From NCBI GenBank assembly GCA_947589545.1, contig CANQBA010000011.1:1-64000 (forward strand): 64,000 nt of DNA, in the 5' to 3' direction. This DNA is from an uncultured Oscillospiraceae bacterium (lineage in GTDB: Bacteria; Bacillota; Clostridia; Oscillospirales; Oscillospiraceae). Positions 40,510-49,489 of this stretch are shown one piece after another (within the stretch, counting starts at the first letter, position 1; each line of letters starts with the position of its first letter). The translations under genes and the position numbers were made by a program. The notes beneath the pieces are model-generated. The model was not told the origin of the DNA. It ran no database searches and was given only the letters and a program-made list of their open reading frames with translations.

Positions 40510-41421
40510 ATGCCTATGAAATTCAGAGCTCACGAAACATTTTTTATCAGGAAGGGATGGCTCAGCAAAGGCATGCGCTGTGTAGCGGACAATCCGGAAG
40601 TCTTTATTTCCCGCGAAGAAAATCCCATGGATGTGCTCGGCATTGGCGCGAATATGGTCAAGGCGTTACGCTATTGGCTGCAAGCCGTTGGACTTACCGA
40701 AGAACCGGAAAGAGGCAGACGGTTCCAAGCCTTCACGGCACTTGGTGAATTGATTTATGAGCGTGATAGATATATCGAAGAATTAGGGACCCTTTGTCTA
40801 TTACAGTATCGTCTTGCCTCTCAAAAGGATGACGCCACAGCTTGGTACTTCTTTTTCAACGAGTTTTCCGTTTCAGAATTTTCAAGGGAAGATTATGTTG
40901 TTGCCTTGCAGAAATACATTAAAATGCGCGACGGCGAGGTTGACGTTGCAATCAGGTCACTGAACGACGATTTCCAATGTATTATAAATACCTATCTTCC
41001 TCGCTATAAAGTGAATACGGTGCGAGTATCCCCTGAAAATAATATTGATTGTCCTCTGGGAGAGCTCGGCCTTGTAGATGTTCTTAACAAACGGAAAAAG
41101 ACTTACAGAAAGAGCATTCCGGCCAGCAATACCCTTGACCCATATATTATGTTGGCGGTCATAGTTGACAATGCTGGAGGGAAAAAAGAAATCAGTCTGA
41201 ATGAGCTATTGACGGCGCCCTGCAATATTGGAAGAGTATTTAATCTCGATTCAATCACAATGCTTGATGTGCTGTATCGAATCGAGAAACTTGGACTTAT
41301 CAAAATCAACCGCACAGCAGGTCTGGACGTTATAAATATACAAGAAGAACTTGATTTCTATGATTGCGTAGAGCGATATTATGCGTCTATCAATGAGCAA
41401 GGTCAGGAGAGAGCAATATGA
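40510..41421 (+). CDS. DUF4007 protein, SspB-like
   Basis: A 303-residue protein starting MPMKFRAHETFFIRKGWLSKGM, the hallmark DUF4007 start ('F-GHETF--R--WL-KG'). Residues 50-70 (DVLGIGANMVKALRYWL) fit the same family. The C-terminus (LDSITMLDVLYRIEKLGLIKINRTAGL) looks like a winged helix. As I recall, DUF4007 is the family of SspB, the nicking protein of single-strand phosphorothioation, which stands beside SspC and SspD. I chose ATG 40510 because GGAGG lies 8 bases upstream (TTG 40495 is open too). The stop overlaps the next start (ATGA). Confidence 0.82.
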   Translation: MPMKFRAHETFFIRKGWLSKGMRCVADNPEVFISREENPMDVLGIGANMVKALRYWLQAVGLTEEPERGRRFQAFTALGELIYERDRYIEELGTLCLLQYRLASQKDDATAWYFFFNEFSVSEFSREDYVVALQKYIKMRDGEVDVAIRSLNDDFQCIINTYLPRYKVNTVRVSPENNIDCPLGELGLVDVLNKRKKTYRKSIPASNTLDPYIMLAVIVDNAGGKKEISLNELLTAPCNIGRVFNLDSITMLDVLYRIEKLGLIKINRTAGLDVINIQEELDFYDCVERYYASINEQGQERAI

Positions 41422-44400
41422 GAGACATGATTTCTGTCGCTTCTGGCTTCCAATATTCTGTAAATATTGGATATGATCTTGGAAGTGATGATAAATTAAG
41501 AAATTTTATCCCGACTAAATCAGCGATCAACTTGCTGGAAGATATACTCCTGAGTATATCCCCGACCTCTACTGATCGAGCCAGGGTGCTGATTGGCGCA
41601 TACGGCAAAGGAAAGTCGCACATTGTACTAACGATTCTCTCCTTGCTTTTAAAGCGAGATCTCTCCCTCTTTGAGAAGCTGATGCCGAGACTCCGGGAAA
41701 ATCCGAGGCTTTATCAACTTGTTTTAAATTATTATGACAGTGACAACAAGATCCTTCCGGTTGTCATCAACGGCAGTAACACAAGCCTTACCCAGGCGTT
41801 CCTGATTTCTCTGCAGCGCACACTTTCAGAATATGACCTTGTGACAGCCATGCCAGAGACAAACTACAAGGCGGCTGCCGGGGTCATTGTGCGTTGGGAA
41901 AAAGAATTTCCGGATACATATAAGGAGTTTCAGAAGTGTATTGATGATCCGGCTGAGGTGTTCATTTCGCGACTGGAGAACTTTGATGTTACCGCATATG
42001 AAGTTTTCGAGCGTATATACCCGACGTTGACGTCAGGTAGTGTTTTTAATCCCTTCCTGGGCTTTGACGTAGTCGACCTTTATGAAAGTGTTGCTAAAAG
42101 CCTTAAGTCCAAAGGTTATTCCGGTATCTATGTTGTTTATGATGAGTTCAGCAAATTTTTGGAGGCCAATATTGTAGACGCTTCTGTGAGCGACACGAAG
42201 ATGCTCCAGGATTTTGCCGAAAAGTGTTGCCGCAGTGGAGATATGCAGCTCCACCTTATGCTGATTTCTCACAAGGAGATATCAAATTATATTGATAAAC
42301 TCCCTAAGGAGAAGACCGATGGATGGCGCGGGGTATCCGAACGCTTCAAGCACATCCACATGAACAACAACTTTACCCAGACATATGAGATCATCTCATC
42401 CGTTATACAACATAAGGACCCGCTCTGGAATACATTCTGCGAAGATCATGAGCGCGATTTTGATGCGCTGTTCAACATATATAGAACGCACCAGATGTTC
42501 ACAGATGCACAAGGGGAGATAAGCACCGCAATCAAAGGTTGCTTCCCTCTCCACCCTGTATCAACTTTTATTCTCCCTCGGCTTTCTGAGCGCATTGCCC
42601 AGAATGAACGTACACTATTTACTTTTCTGTCAGCAGAAGGAACAGCCACGCTTTCGGCCTTTTTGGATGAGTACAAAGATGACTTCTCTCTGGTCACACC
42701 CGATCAGATATACGATTATTTTGAGCCATTACTGAGAAAAGAGGTATATGCCGGAGAAATACATGACACTTTCGTCCTTACAAGTACTATTCTAAGTCAG
42801 CTCCAGGAAGGATCGATTGGCAGTAAAATAATAAAAACAATCTCGCTGATTTATATCCTTGAACAGTTCGAACGCCTTTGTCCTACTATGGAGCAAATCA
42901 TAAACACATATTCGAGCTCTTATGACGTTGAGGACATTAGGCGAGCTGTCAAAGACCTTGTTGAAAAAGAGTTTGTCATTTACGTTAAGAGAGGCAATGA
43001 CTATCTCAGATTGAAGCAAACCTCCGGTGTAGATATTCAACAGAAGATTCGCGATTTAATGGAGCTGCAATCCGGAAAGATTTCAACTAAGGACATCCTT
43101 AACGCATCCAATTTTGACAACTATATGTATCCAACGCGTTATAATGACGAGCACGAAATGACACGCTTCTTTTCATTCCAGTTCATATCCGGCGCGGAAG
43201 TTACAGAAAATGTAGACTGGAATATTAAAAGTGAGTCAATTAAGGCTGATGGCGTTATCTATGGTATAATTCCGGACGGCGAATCGGAGTTGACAAATAT
43301 TGCAGACATTATCAGACGCACGAGCCAAGGCTGTGACAGATATATTTTTGTGCTTCCCAAGCATTATTCAGATGTGAAAGAGCTCGTTGGAGAGTACGCC
43401 GCCGTTTTGAGTCTACGCGACCAAGCAGTGGACGACCCTGTATTGTTTGATGAGTATGAGGTGGTATTCGAGGACCTGCAGGAGGTTATAAACAGCTTTA
43501 TTGGCGCATACACGCGTCCGGAAAGCTATCAGTCTGTCTATATCCATGACGGAGACACACTAAATATACGGCGGAAATCCGGCTTGACCGAAACTCTGTC
43601 ACGAATTTGCGACAGAGTTTATGACATGACCCCGATTATCAACAACGAATCCGTAAATAAAAACGAGATTACCATCATGGCGCAGAACAGTCGCAATAAG
43701 ATCATCAGCGCCTTGTTGAGAAGTGAGCTTGAGCCGAACCTTGGTCTTACCGGGACGGGTCAGGAAGTATCTATCATGCGCAGTACGCTCCTTCGGACGG
43801 GGATTTGGAGTGAAGAGGCCGGGATTCAGCAAATAAACCTTCACCCGGATGATCCGGCAATGCGCAATATGTTGAAAACGATAGAAAACTTTATTCATGA
43901 AGCTCAACAAAATGGGCGAGTCAGCTTTTCTGTACTCTATGACCGTCTGACTTCTCCGGAAAACCACATAGGGCTGAGATATGGCTTGATTCCAATTTAT
44001 GTTGCAGCAGTCATGCACAATTACCGCCAGCAGACCGTTATACATGGCCGCTTTGAACCTGTCCCGGCAAGTGCGGATGTGCTGGTGCAAATAAACAGTG
44101 ATCCAAGCGGCTTTGCCCTGGAGTACTTAGATTGGAATCCGGAAAAAGAGAACTATGTCGCCCGATTGGCAAGGGCATTTGGTGAGTATGTCGTTCCCGC
44201 AGAAAAAGCAGGCAATCCTTACGACTATGTCGCGAATGCGATGCACCGCTGGCATATGGCACTCCCAAAGTATTCCAAAGAGAGCACAAAACGGCCAAGC
44301 GGAGAGAAACTCCACAGAAGACAGCTTGAAATGATAAAGCTTCTCCGGCAGAACATCAGTAGTTCTGATTTGCTTTTTAGAAGATTGCCGGAAGCAATGG

Positions 44401-45023
44401 ACTACCATGAAAACTATGATGATGCCGCTGCAGACATTATTGATGCAAAAGGCGTTTTTGATGGGCTTTTGAACGAGCTGAAGCAAGAACTGATTCAAGA
44501 AACTAAAATGGCGTTTCTCCCCAAAAAAGACAAAAAATCCGGGAAGAACTTATCTCTGACAGACGTGGCAAAAGAATGGTGCGACCGGCTTGATCAAAAG
44601 AGCTTTGAGCAGCTTTTCCCGGATGGAACGGACCGGTTTCTTCAGCATGTAAGGGACATGACGAACGACGAGGAGCTTTTTATAACTCGCCTTGCAAAGC
44701 TGGCCACGGGACTTCGACTCGAGGACTGGGACAGCAAAACCGCAAATCACTATTCTGAATCAATTATCGGCTTTATAAAAACTGCAGAGAAGTTCCACAG
44801 TGACGCAGTCGCCGAGACTATCAACGAAACATCCAGCTATCAGGTGACCTTCGCGGATGAAGAAGGTGTCAATACGACGAGGCGGTTTGACAAGGTCGAA
44901 ATATCGGCCCGTGGAAAACTCCTGTTTAAACAAATCACCGCGTCACTTGCAGCGATGGGACAGTCGATTTCTGAACAGGAAAAGAGACAGATTTTAATGG
45001 AAGTGCTAAAGAAGCTTTGCTGA
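41418..45023 (+). CDS. Giant P-loop ATPase, SspC-like position
   Basis: A 1201-residue protein. Walker A is GAYGKGKS at residues 60-67, Walker B is VVYDEFSKFL with Asp242-Glu243, and GCFPLHPVSTFILPRLSE appears near residue 374. The PLHP segment also occurs in PglY/BrxC-type ATPases of BREX and in the operon's last protein. The C-terminal 800 residues are mixed helix/beta without a known motif. In Ssp systems an ATPase (SspC) is encoded directly after SspB, as here, so I infer that role; the length is larger than I remember for typical SspC. Translation is coupled to the DUF4007 gene by a 4-base overlap. Confidence 0.75.
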   Translation: MRDMISVASGFQYSVNIGYDLGSDDKLRNFIPTKSAINLLEDILLSISPTSTDRARVLIGAYGKGKSHIVLTILSLLLKRDLSLFEKLMPRLRENPRLYQLVLNYYDSDNKILPVVINGSNTSLTQAFLISLQRTLSEYDLVTAMPETNYKAAAGVIVRWEKEFPDTYKEFQKCIDDPAEVFISRLENFDVTAYEVFERIYPTLTSGSVFNPFLGFDVVDLYESVAKSLKSKGYSGIYVVYDEFSKFLEANIVDASVSDTKMLQDFAEKCCRSGDMQLHLMLISHKEISNYIDKLPKEKTDGWRGVSERFKHIHMNNNFTQTYEIISSVIQHKDPLWNTFCEDHERDFDALFNIYRTHQMFTDAQGEISTAIKGCFPLHPVSTFILPRLSERIAQNERTLFTFLSAEGTATLSAFLDEYKDDFSLVTPDQIYDYFEPLLRKEVYAGEIHDTFVLTSTILSQLQEGSIGSKIIKTISLIYILEQFERLCPTMEQIINTYSSSYDVEDIRRAVKDLVEKEFVIYVKRGNDYLRLKQTSGVDIQQKIRDLMELQSGKISTKDILNASNFDNYMYPTRYNDEHEMTRFFSFQFISGAEVTENVDWNIKSESIKADGVIYGIIPDGESELTNIADIIRRTSQGCDRYIFVLPKHYSDVKELVGEYAAVLSLRDQAVDDPVLFDEYEVVFEDLQEVINSFIGAYTRPESYQSVYIHDGDTLNIRRKSGLTETLSRICDRVYDMTPIINNESVNKNEITIMAQNSRNKIISALLRSELEPNLGLTGTGQEVSIMRSTLLRTGIWSEEAGIQQINLHPDDPAMRNMLKTIENFIHEAQQNGRVSFSVLYDRLTSPENHIGLRYGLIPIYVAAVMHNYRQQTVIHGRFEPVPASADVLVQINSDPSGFALEYLDWNPEKENYVARLARAFGEYVVPAEKAGNPYDYVANAMHRWHMALPKYSKESTKRPSGEKLHRRQLEMIKLLRQNISSSDLLFRRLPEAMDYHENYDDAAADIIDAKGVFDGLLNELKQELIQETKMAFLPKKDKKSGKNLSLTDVAKEWCDRLDQKSFEQLFPDGTDRFLQHVRDMTNDEELFITRLAKLATGLRLEDWDSKTANHYSESIIGFIKTAEKFHSDAVAETINETSSYQVTFADEEGVNTTRRFDKVEISARGKLLFKQITASLAAMGQSISEQEKRQILMEVLKKLC

Positions 45024-45037
45024 GGAAGTGAAATTAA

Positions 45038-46183
45038 ATGGCGTATTTTGATAACGCGGCTACCACATATCCGAAGCCGGATGAAGTCTATGCTTTTATG
45101 GACAGCTTCTACCGTATGTACGGAGGGAGTGCAGGCCGCGGAGAATATGCCCTTGCCAACAGCGCCAGAGGACTCATAGATGAGACAAGGAGATTGCTTC
45201 AGGAGCTCTTACATTGTTCTGCAAAGCAAGTGATTTTCACTCCAACGGCAACTATTGCCTTGAACATGATTATTCAAGGAGTGATCAGGGGGGGAGCAAA
45301 GAGCGTTTACATTAGCCCCTTTGAACATAATGCGGTCACGCGTGTTCTTTATCACTTTGAGCAGCTCGGTCAAATAACTGTTACAGAATTGGCGGTTTCT
45401 GAAACGCTTGAATATGATTTAGCCAGAATACGCTATCAGTTTGATGCTGTTCACCCTGATTTTGTGATTGTGAGCCATGCAAGCAATGTCATTGGCCTGA
45501 TAGCCCCGGTGGAAGACATTTTTGCGTTAGCAAAAAAGTATGATGCTGTGACATTAGTAGATATGGCACAGACAGCTGGACTTGTTGACTTAAACGTTGG
45601 ATTCGATACAATTGATTTTGCCGTTTTTGCAGGGCATAAAACGCTGCTTGGCCCAACAGGGCTATCTGGATTTTTGATAGCCCCATCGATCCTTCTGCCG
45701 CCAGTCCTGTTTGGAGGAACGGGGTATGACTCCGCAAATCAGGATATGCCCGACAGCCTTCCTGAAAAGTATGAGATGGGAACCATCAATACGATAGGCG
45801 TTGCCGGCCTGAACGCGGCCCTAAAATGGATAGACCGTCAGACAGTAGAGAAACTTTGCCAGCTGGAACAACTCCACAGGATCAGGCTTTTGGAGATACT
45901 GCGTGATTACGATTTTGTGACGACTGTAGGAGTCGTAGAAGGCCGAAAGTATGTCGGCATCGTCTCCTGCCTGATCGATGGGATCAGCAGCGACAGCGCC
46001 GGGAGCATTTTTAGCTCAAAAGGTGTTGCTGTACGGACGGGGCTCCAATGTGCGCCCCGAACGCACAAGAGGTTGGGGACGTTCCCGGCGGGCACGGTAC
46101 GGTTTAGCGTAGGACCTTTCACGGATGAGAAGGATTATGCCGAGCTGGCTGCTGCCCTTGACTATATCGCTGAGAATATGTAG
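45038..46183 (+). CDS. Cysteine desulfurase (SspA/DndA-like)
   Basis: A 381-residue class V PLP enzyme that takes sulfur from cysteine. It starts AYFDNAATTYPKPDEV, has the PLP Lys201 in AGHKTLLGPTG, and the sulfur-carrying Cys338 in GLQCAPRTHKRLGTFPAGTVR. The sequence type is that of the 'IscS-like' short class V desulfurases in Firmicutes. In Dnd and Ssp systems the desulfurase passes sulfur to DndC/SspD, here encoded at 38775-40490. GAGGAAG precedes ATG 45038. Its place inside the operon, 14 bases after the ATPase, ties it to DNA sulfur modification and not to iron-sulfur assembly. Confidence 0.9.
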   Translation: MAYFDNAATTYPKPDEVYAFMDSFYRMYGGSAGRGEYALANSARGLIDETRRLLQELLHCSAKQVIFTPTATIALNMIIQGVIRGGAKSVYISPFEHNAVTRVLYHFEQLGQITVTELAVSETLEYDLARIRYQFDAVHPDFVIVSHASNVIGLIAPVEDIFALAKKYDAVTLVDMAQTAGLVDLNVGFDTIDFAVFAGHKTLLGPTGLSGFLIAPSILLPPVLFGGTGYDSANQDMPDSLPEKYEMGTINTIGVAGLNAALKWIDRQTVEKLCQLEQLHRIRLLEILRDYDFVTTVGVVEGRKYVGIVSCLIDGISSDSAGSIFSSKGVAVRTGLQCAPRTHKRLGTFPAGTVRFSVGPFTDEKDYAELAAALDYIAENM

Positions 46184-46223
46184 TGGCCGATGAACCGAGA
46201 CAGATCATGAGTGGGGGTTGAAT

Positions 46224-47912
46224 ATGTCTGAAATGATCTCGAAGTTTCCGAATGAGAGTTTTGTCGATTATCTCAATACGCTTCATAACGCCAGCGCCAA
46301 CAATCAGAGCGCCATCGCGGAATTGAATATCACCAACCCGTTCTTTGCAAAAACGATGGTACAGCGTGAGGTTGGCGAGTACATCAAGAAGCAGCTTGAG
46401 GGTGAGCCCCATATTTTTGTGTTAACAGGACACGCCGGAGACGGAAAAACAGGCTTACTGTATCAAACGCTGAGAGATTGGAATGTCATCAAGGCCAGGG
46501 ACGGGCTGAAAACAGAGAATATCGTGGAGTCCCCAAACGGCAGGAAGGTGAACTATGTCAAAGACTTCAGCGAGCTCACCGCAGAGGATAGACGGCCAAT
46601 CTTAGAAACGGCGAAAGCCGCTTGCTCCCAAGGGATAACCACCTTTTTGGTGGCTAACACCGGACCGCTCATCAAGACCTTTGATGAGTGCTTTTCCGAT
46701 TCGACATCCGCCTTGCTCCTTGATGCGATCGACAACAACGATGGGCAAACCAAACTATATGACGGGATACCTGTTGCGGTTATCAATGTGGCGACGATAG
46801 ATAATTCGACGTTTGTAAAGCCCTTTCTACATAATCTCCTGTCGGAGGAGCTGTGGAGTCCCTGCAGTACCTGCGGTAAGAGGGACTATTGCCCCATCTA
46901 TTCCAATCGCAGATTAATGAATCAGTCGAGTGACCGAATCGACGATTTCATAACGAAACACTATATTTTTCAACAGGAGTATGGCGAGAAGTTGACCATC
47001 CGCCAAATTGTAGGGCATCTCAGTTTTACCTTAACAGGCGGTTTAACTTGCCAAGGCGTATCGAATAGCAAAAGTGCCCTGTTTAAGTTCCTCTTTTCTA
47101 ACAACTTCTTTGGATATAAGGGTATACATATCAACCGAGAATCGCTGAATATGAGGGCCGTTGCGGATATCGCCCGAGCTGCTTATGACCAGAAGCGGCT
47201 CAGGGCGGATGAATCCTTGTTCATTAAGCGGGACCTGGCTGGTATTTTTACGAAGTATATCGCAGAGCTTCTTGATAGAGAAGGGGAGCGGTTGCACTAT
47301 AATGAAGACTGGCAGCGAGCCGTGCGGCGGGCATATATGTTCTTGAACATTGACACCTCTGAGACGAGCCGAAAAGAGATGCTGCAGGACGTTTTTTCTT
47401 ACTGGTTCCCGCGTTATTTACAGCTGAGAAGCGGAGCGCCGGCTTCGGGCGCCGACAAAGAATTGGTTCAGGACGCTCTTCAGATGATTTTTACGGAATC
47501 CATTTCCGGAACAGAAAAAGATATTCCAATCACAATGAAACGTGAAAATGGCGTCTCTCAGAGCGTCCAGTTAGTCTATGATTCGATCGTAAAGAAAAAA
47601 GTCAGGATAGAGCCTAAAGCGGTTTCAGATTACAGCAAAAGCAAACGGTATTTGATTTACATTTCCGTTGAGGGGGAGCGGGTCAATACACAAATTTCCT
47701 TACCCATGTTTGATTATTTTGAAGAGATCCGGCGGGGGGCTATTGCGACAAATATCGATCCGATGCTCTCCCAGGGGATTGACAGCCTGAAGGCGCAGAT
47801 CATTTCGCTGTTTGATGCAGATAGATCGGAAATTGAACTCCTTACCCTGACGGGCTCCAGATGGGAATCTATCATTGCTGAATACGAAGCGGGTGATTGG
47901 AGAATTGTTTGA
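46224..47912 (+). CDS. dptF: DptF-like phosphorothioation-dependent restriction protein
   Basis: A 562-residue P-loop protein. Walker A is GHAGDGKT at residues 69-76 (VLTGHAGDGKTGLL). A zinc-type cluster CSTCGKRDYCPI lies near residue 213, and DEESL-type helical stretches follow. This arrangement matches DptF (DndF), the first gene of the dptFGH restriction module. DndFGH restricts DNA lacking phosphorothioate in Dnd systems. I chose ATG 46224 over TTG 46218 because GTGGGGG lies at the better distance. It is followed by the dptG-like gene after 14 bases. Confidence 0.78.
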   Translation: MSEMISKFPNESFVDYLNTLHNASANNQSAIAELNITNPFFAKTMVQREVGEYIKKQLEGEPHIFVLTGHAGDGKTGLLYQTLRDWNVIKARDGLKTENIVESPNGRKVNYVKDFSELTAEDRRPILETAKAACSQGITTFLVANTGPLIKTFDECFSDSTSALLLDAIDNNDGQTKLYDGIPVAVINVATIDNSTFVKPFLHNLLSEELWSPCSTCGKRDYCPIYSNRRLMNQSSDRIDDFITKHYIFQQEYGEKLTIRQIVGHLSFTLTGGLTCQGVSNSKSALFKFLFSNNFFGYKGIHINRESLNMRAVADIARAAYDQKRLRADESLFIKRDLAGIFTKYIAELLDREGERLHYNEDWQRAVRRAYMFLNIDTSETSRKEMLQDVFSYWFPRYLQLRSGAPASGADKELVQDALQMIFTESISGTEKDIPITMKRENGVSQSVQLVYDSIVKKKVRIEPKAVSDYSKSKRYLIYISVEGERVNTQISLPMFDYFEEIRRGAIATNIDPMLSQGIDSLKAQIISLFDADRSEIELLTLTGSRWESIIAEYEAGDWRIV

Positions 47913-47926
47913 GGAGGACAGCCAAG

Positions 47927-49489
47927 GTGAAAGTAAAATATCCGTTGAACGGTTCCTGCGAAAACTTGGAGAATCCTGCTATACGGATCTACGGCAACCG
48001 TTTTCACAATGACCAGTCTCTATATGAATACCTGATCGAGTTTTTGCTGGTCTTCTCCTCCGCGAAAGCGCCTGATGGCACAGGAGAGATGTCGTTCCAT
48101 AGCGATGAGCCCTTGTACTATTATGTGAAACCAAGAAATGGGCTTCGTCGGTTTATTTTCTTTGATCAAGCCAAACGGACAAAAAGGATCCCCGGAGACG
48201 AAAGAGCAAACGAGAGTATCAAGGGGATTTTACTGAAGCATATAGAAGCGGATAAGGAGAGCGAAAAAGAGGAGTTCCTCAGCGCCGTCCAAGACCTGTT
48301 TCGGGGTTACGCCGCTGTCCTCAAGAATCGCTCCTGGTGTGCGCAGGCCCTTCTCCCTCTTTGCCCAGAGATGATCTTCTGCGAGGAGATGCCTAATGAT
48401 AAAAAACGCTTAAAATGGGAGAAAGGTTCAGAAGCTGACAAGGCCGCATTCCGGAAAAAGTATTCTGGAGATGTTGCTGCCGGATATTCCGTTGAGGATA
48501 CCTTTTTTGACTCTTCCTTTGACCTGACCAGGCACAATTTCTTGGCCCGCGGGGGAGAGGTATTTTATCTGCACCTGTTACAGGTCCTCAAGGATGACCC
48601 TGAGGCAAAAGAATGGCTCCAATTGTTGCTCGTTAATCTTCTTACCGACAAGAGTTCAGATTTTTCTCAACTGGCCAATTGGATACAGGGCACATGGGAG
48701 AAGGAGAAAAATATTGATCCTAACCACCTTGTGACGAAGATGAATATTGGCTGTATTCCTGCAGGAGCGTATCTTAAATCCGGTAAGTTTGCTGTAGAGG
48801 AACTGACCTGCTTCTTGTCCAATGAGCTTCACCCTGTTAAGCGTGTGGAATTGCTTGCCAAGGGGATTATGTTGCAGATCATGCGAATGCAGGTCGAACA
48901 GACGGAAGAATATCTTTTCAGAGAAAGATTGCCCTGGATCATCGATATGCGCAGCGCCGGGAATAAAACGGTCAAAAAACTCTCTTCCCAGAGCTTCATC
49001 AGGATATCAGAGGCGATCATGAGCGCGATTAATCAGGAAATCATCAACAGTCGAGATCCGCACAAGGAAGGGTATGATTTGACAGAGGAGTATAAGCTCT
49101 TTGTCAAGGCGAGAAAAGAATCGTTGGATATTTTTAAGAGCAAAGGGAAAGAAATACAGTGTATTATCCCTTTAAACGGGCCGGATGAGCGTTTCTCCAT
49201 TTCGGAAGATGTGATTAAATTCTTAGTGCTCTCTTTAGTCCCCGCCGGAGGAAAAATGGATTTAGACAGTTTTTTGGAAAAACTGTATGATCATTACTCC
49301 TTCGTAATTGGTCCGAACGAATATAAACGCTGTCAAATGACTGATGAGCTTGATAAGGGCCTCTCAGACAGTTTCACTAGCAATAAGGTGGCCTTTCAGA
49401 AGTTCCTGAAGGATGCCGGATTCCTCCGGGATTTATCGGATGCTACTTCCATTGTTGTAAACCCATATAAGGGGGTTGAAATAGAGTGA
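47927..49489 (+). CDS. dptG: DptG-like phosphorothioation-dependent restriction protein
   Basis: A 520-residue protein without Walker motifs. It begins KVKYPLNGSCENLENPAIRIYGNRFH and is largely helical. Its place between DptF- and DptH-like genes with tight spacing, and its length, fit DptG (DndG), which bridges the restriction complex in Dnd systems. I chose GTG 47927 because GAGGAGG precedes it; the frame is open back to TTG 47897, inside dptF. Its stop overlaps the start of the next gene (GTGA). Sequence motifs alone would not name it; context carries the call. Confidence 0.7.
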   Translation: MKVKYPLNGSCENLENPAIRIYGNRFHNDQSLYEYLIEFLLVFSSAKAPDGTGEMSFHSDEPLYYYVKPRNGLRRFIFFDQAKRTKRIPGDERANESIKGILLKHIEADKESEKEEFLSAVQDLFRGYAAVLKNRSWCAQALLPLCPEMIFCEEMPNDKKRLKWEKGSEADKAAFRKKYSGDVAAGYSVEDTFFDSSFDLTRHNFLARGGEVFYLHLLQVLKDDPEAKEWLQLLLVNLLTDKSSDFSQLANWIQGTWEKEKNIDPNHLVTKMNIGCIPAGAYLKSGKFAVEELTCFLSNELHPVKRVELLAKGIMLQIMRMQVEQTEEYLFRERLPWIIDMRSAGNKTVKKLSSQSFIRISEAIMSAINQEIINSRDPHKEGYDLTEEYKLFVKARKESLDIFKSKGKEIQCIIPLNGPDERFSISEDVIKFLVLSLVPAGGKMDLDSFLEKLYDHYSFVIGPNEYKRCQMTDELDKGLSDSFTSNKVAFQKFLKDAGFLRDLSDATSIVVNPYKGVEIE

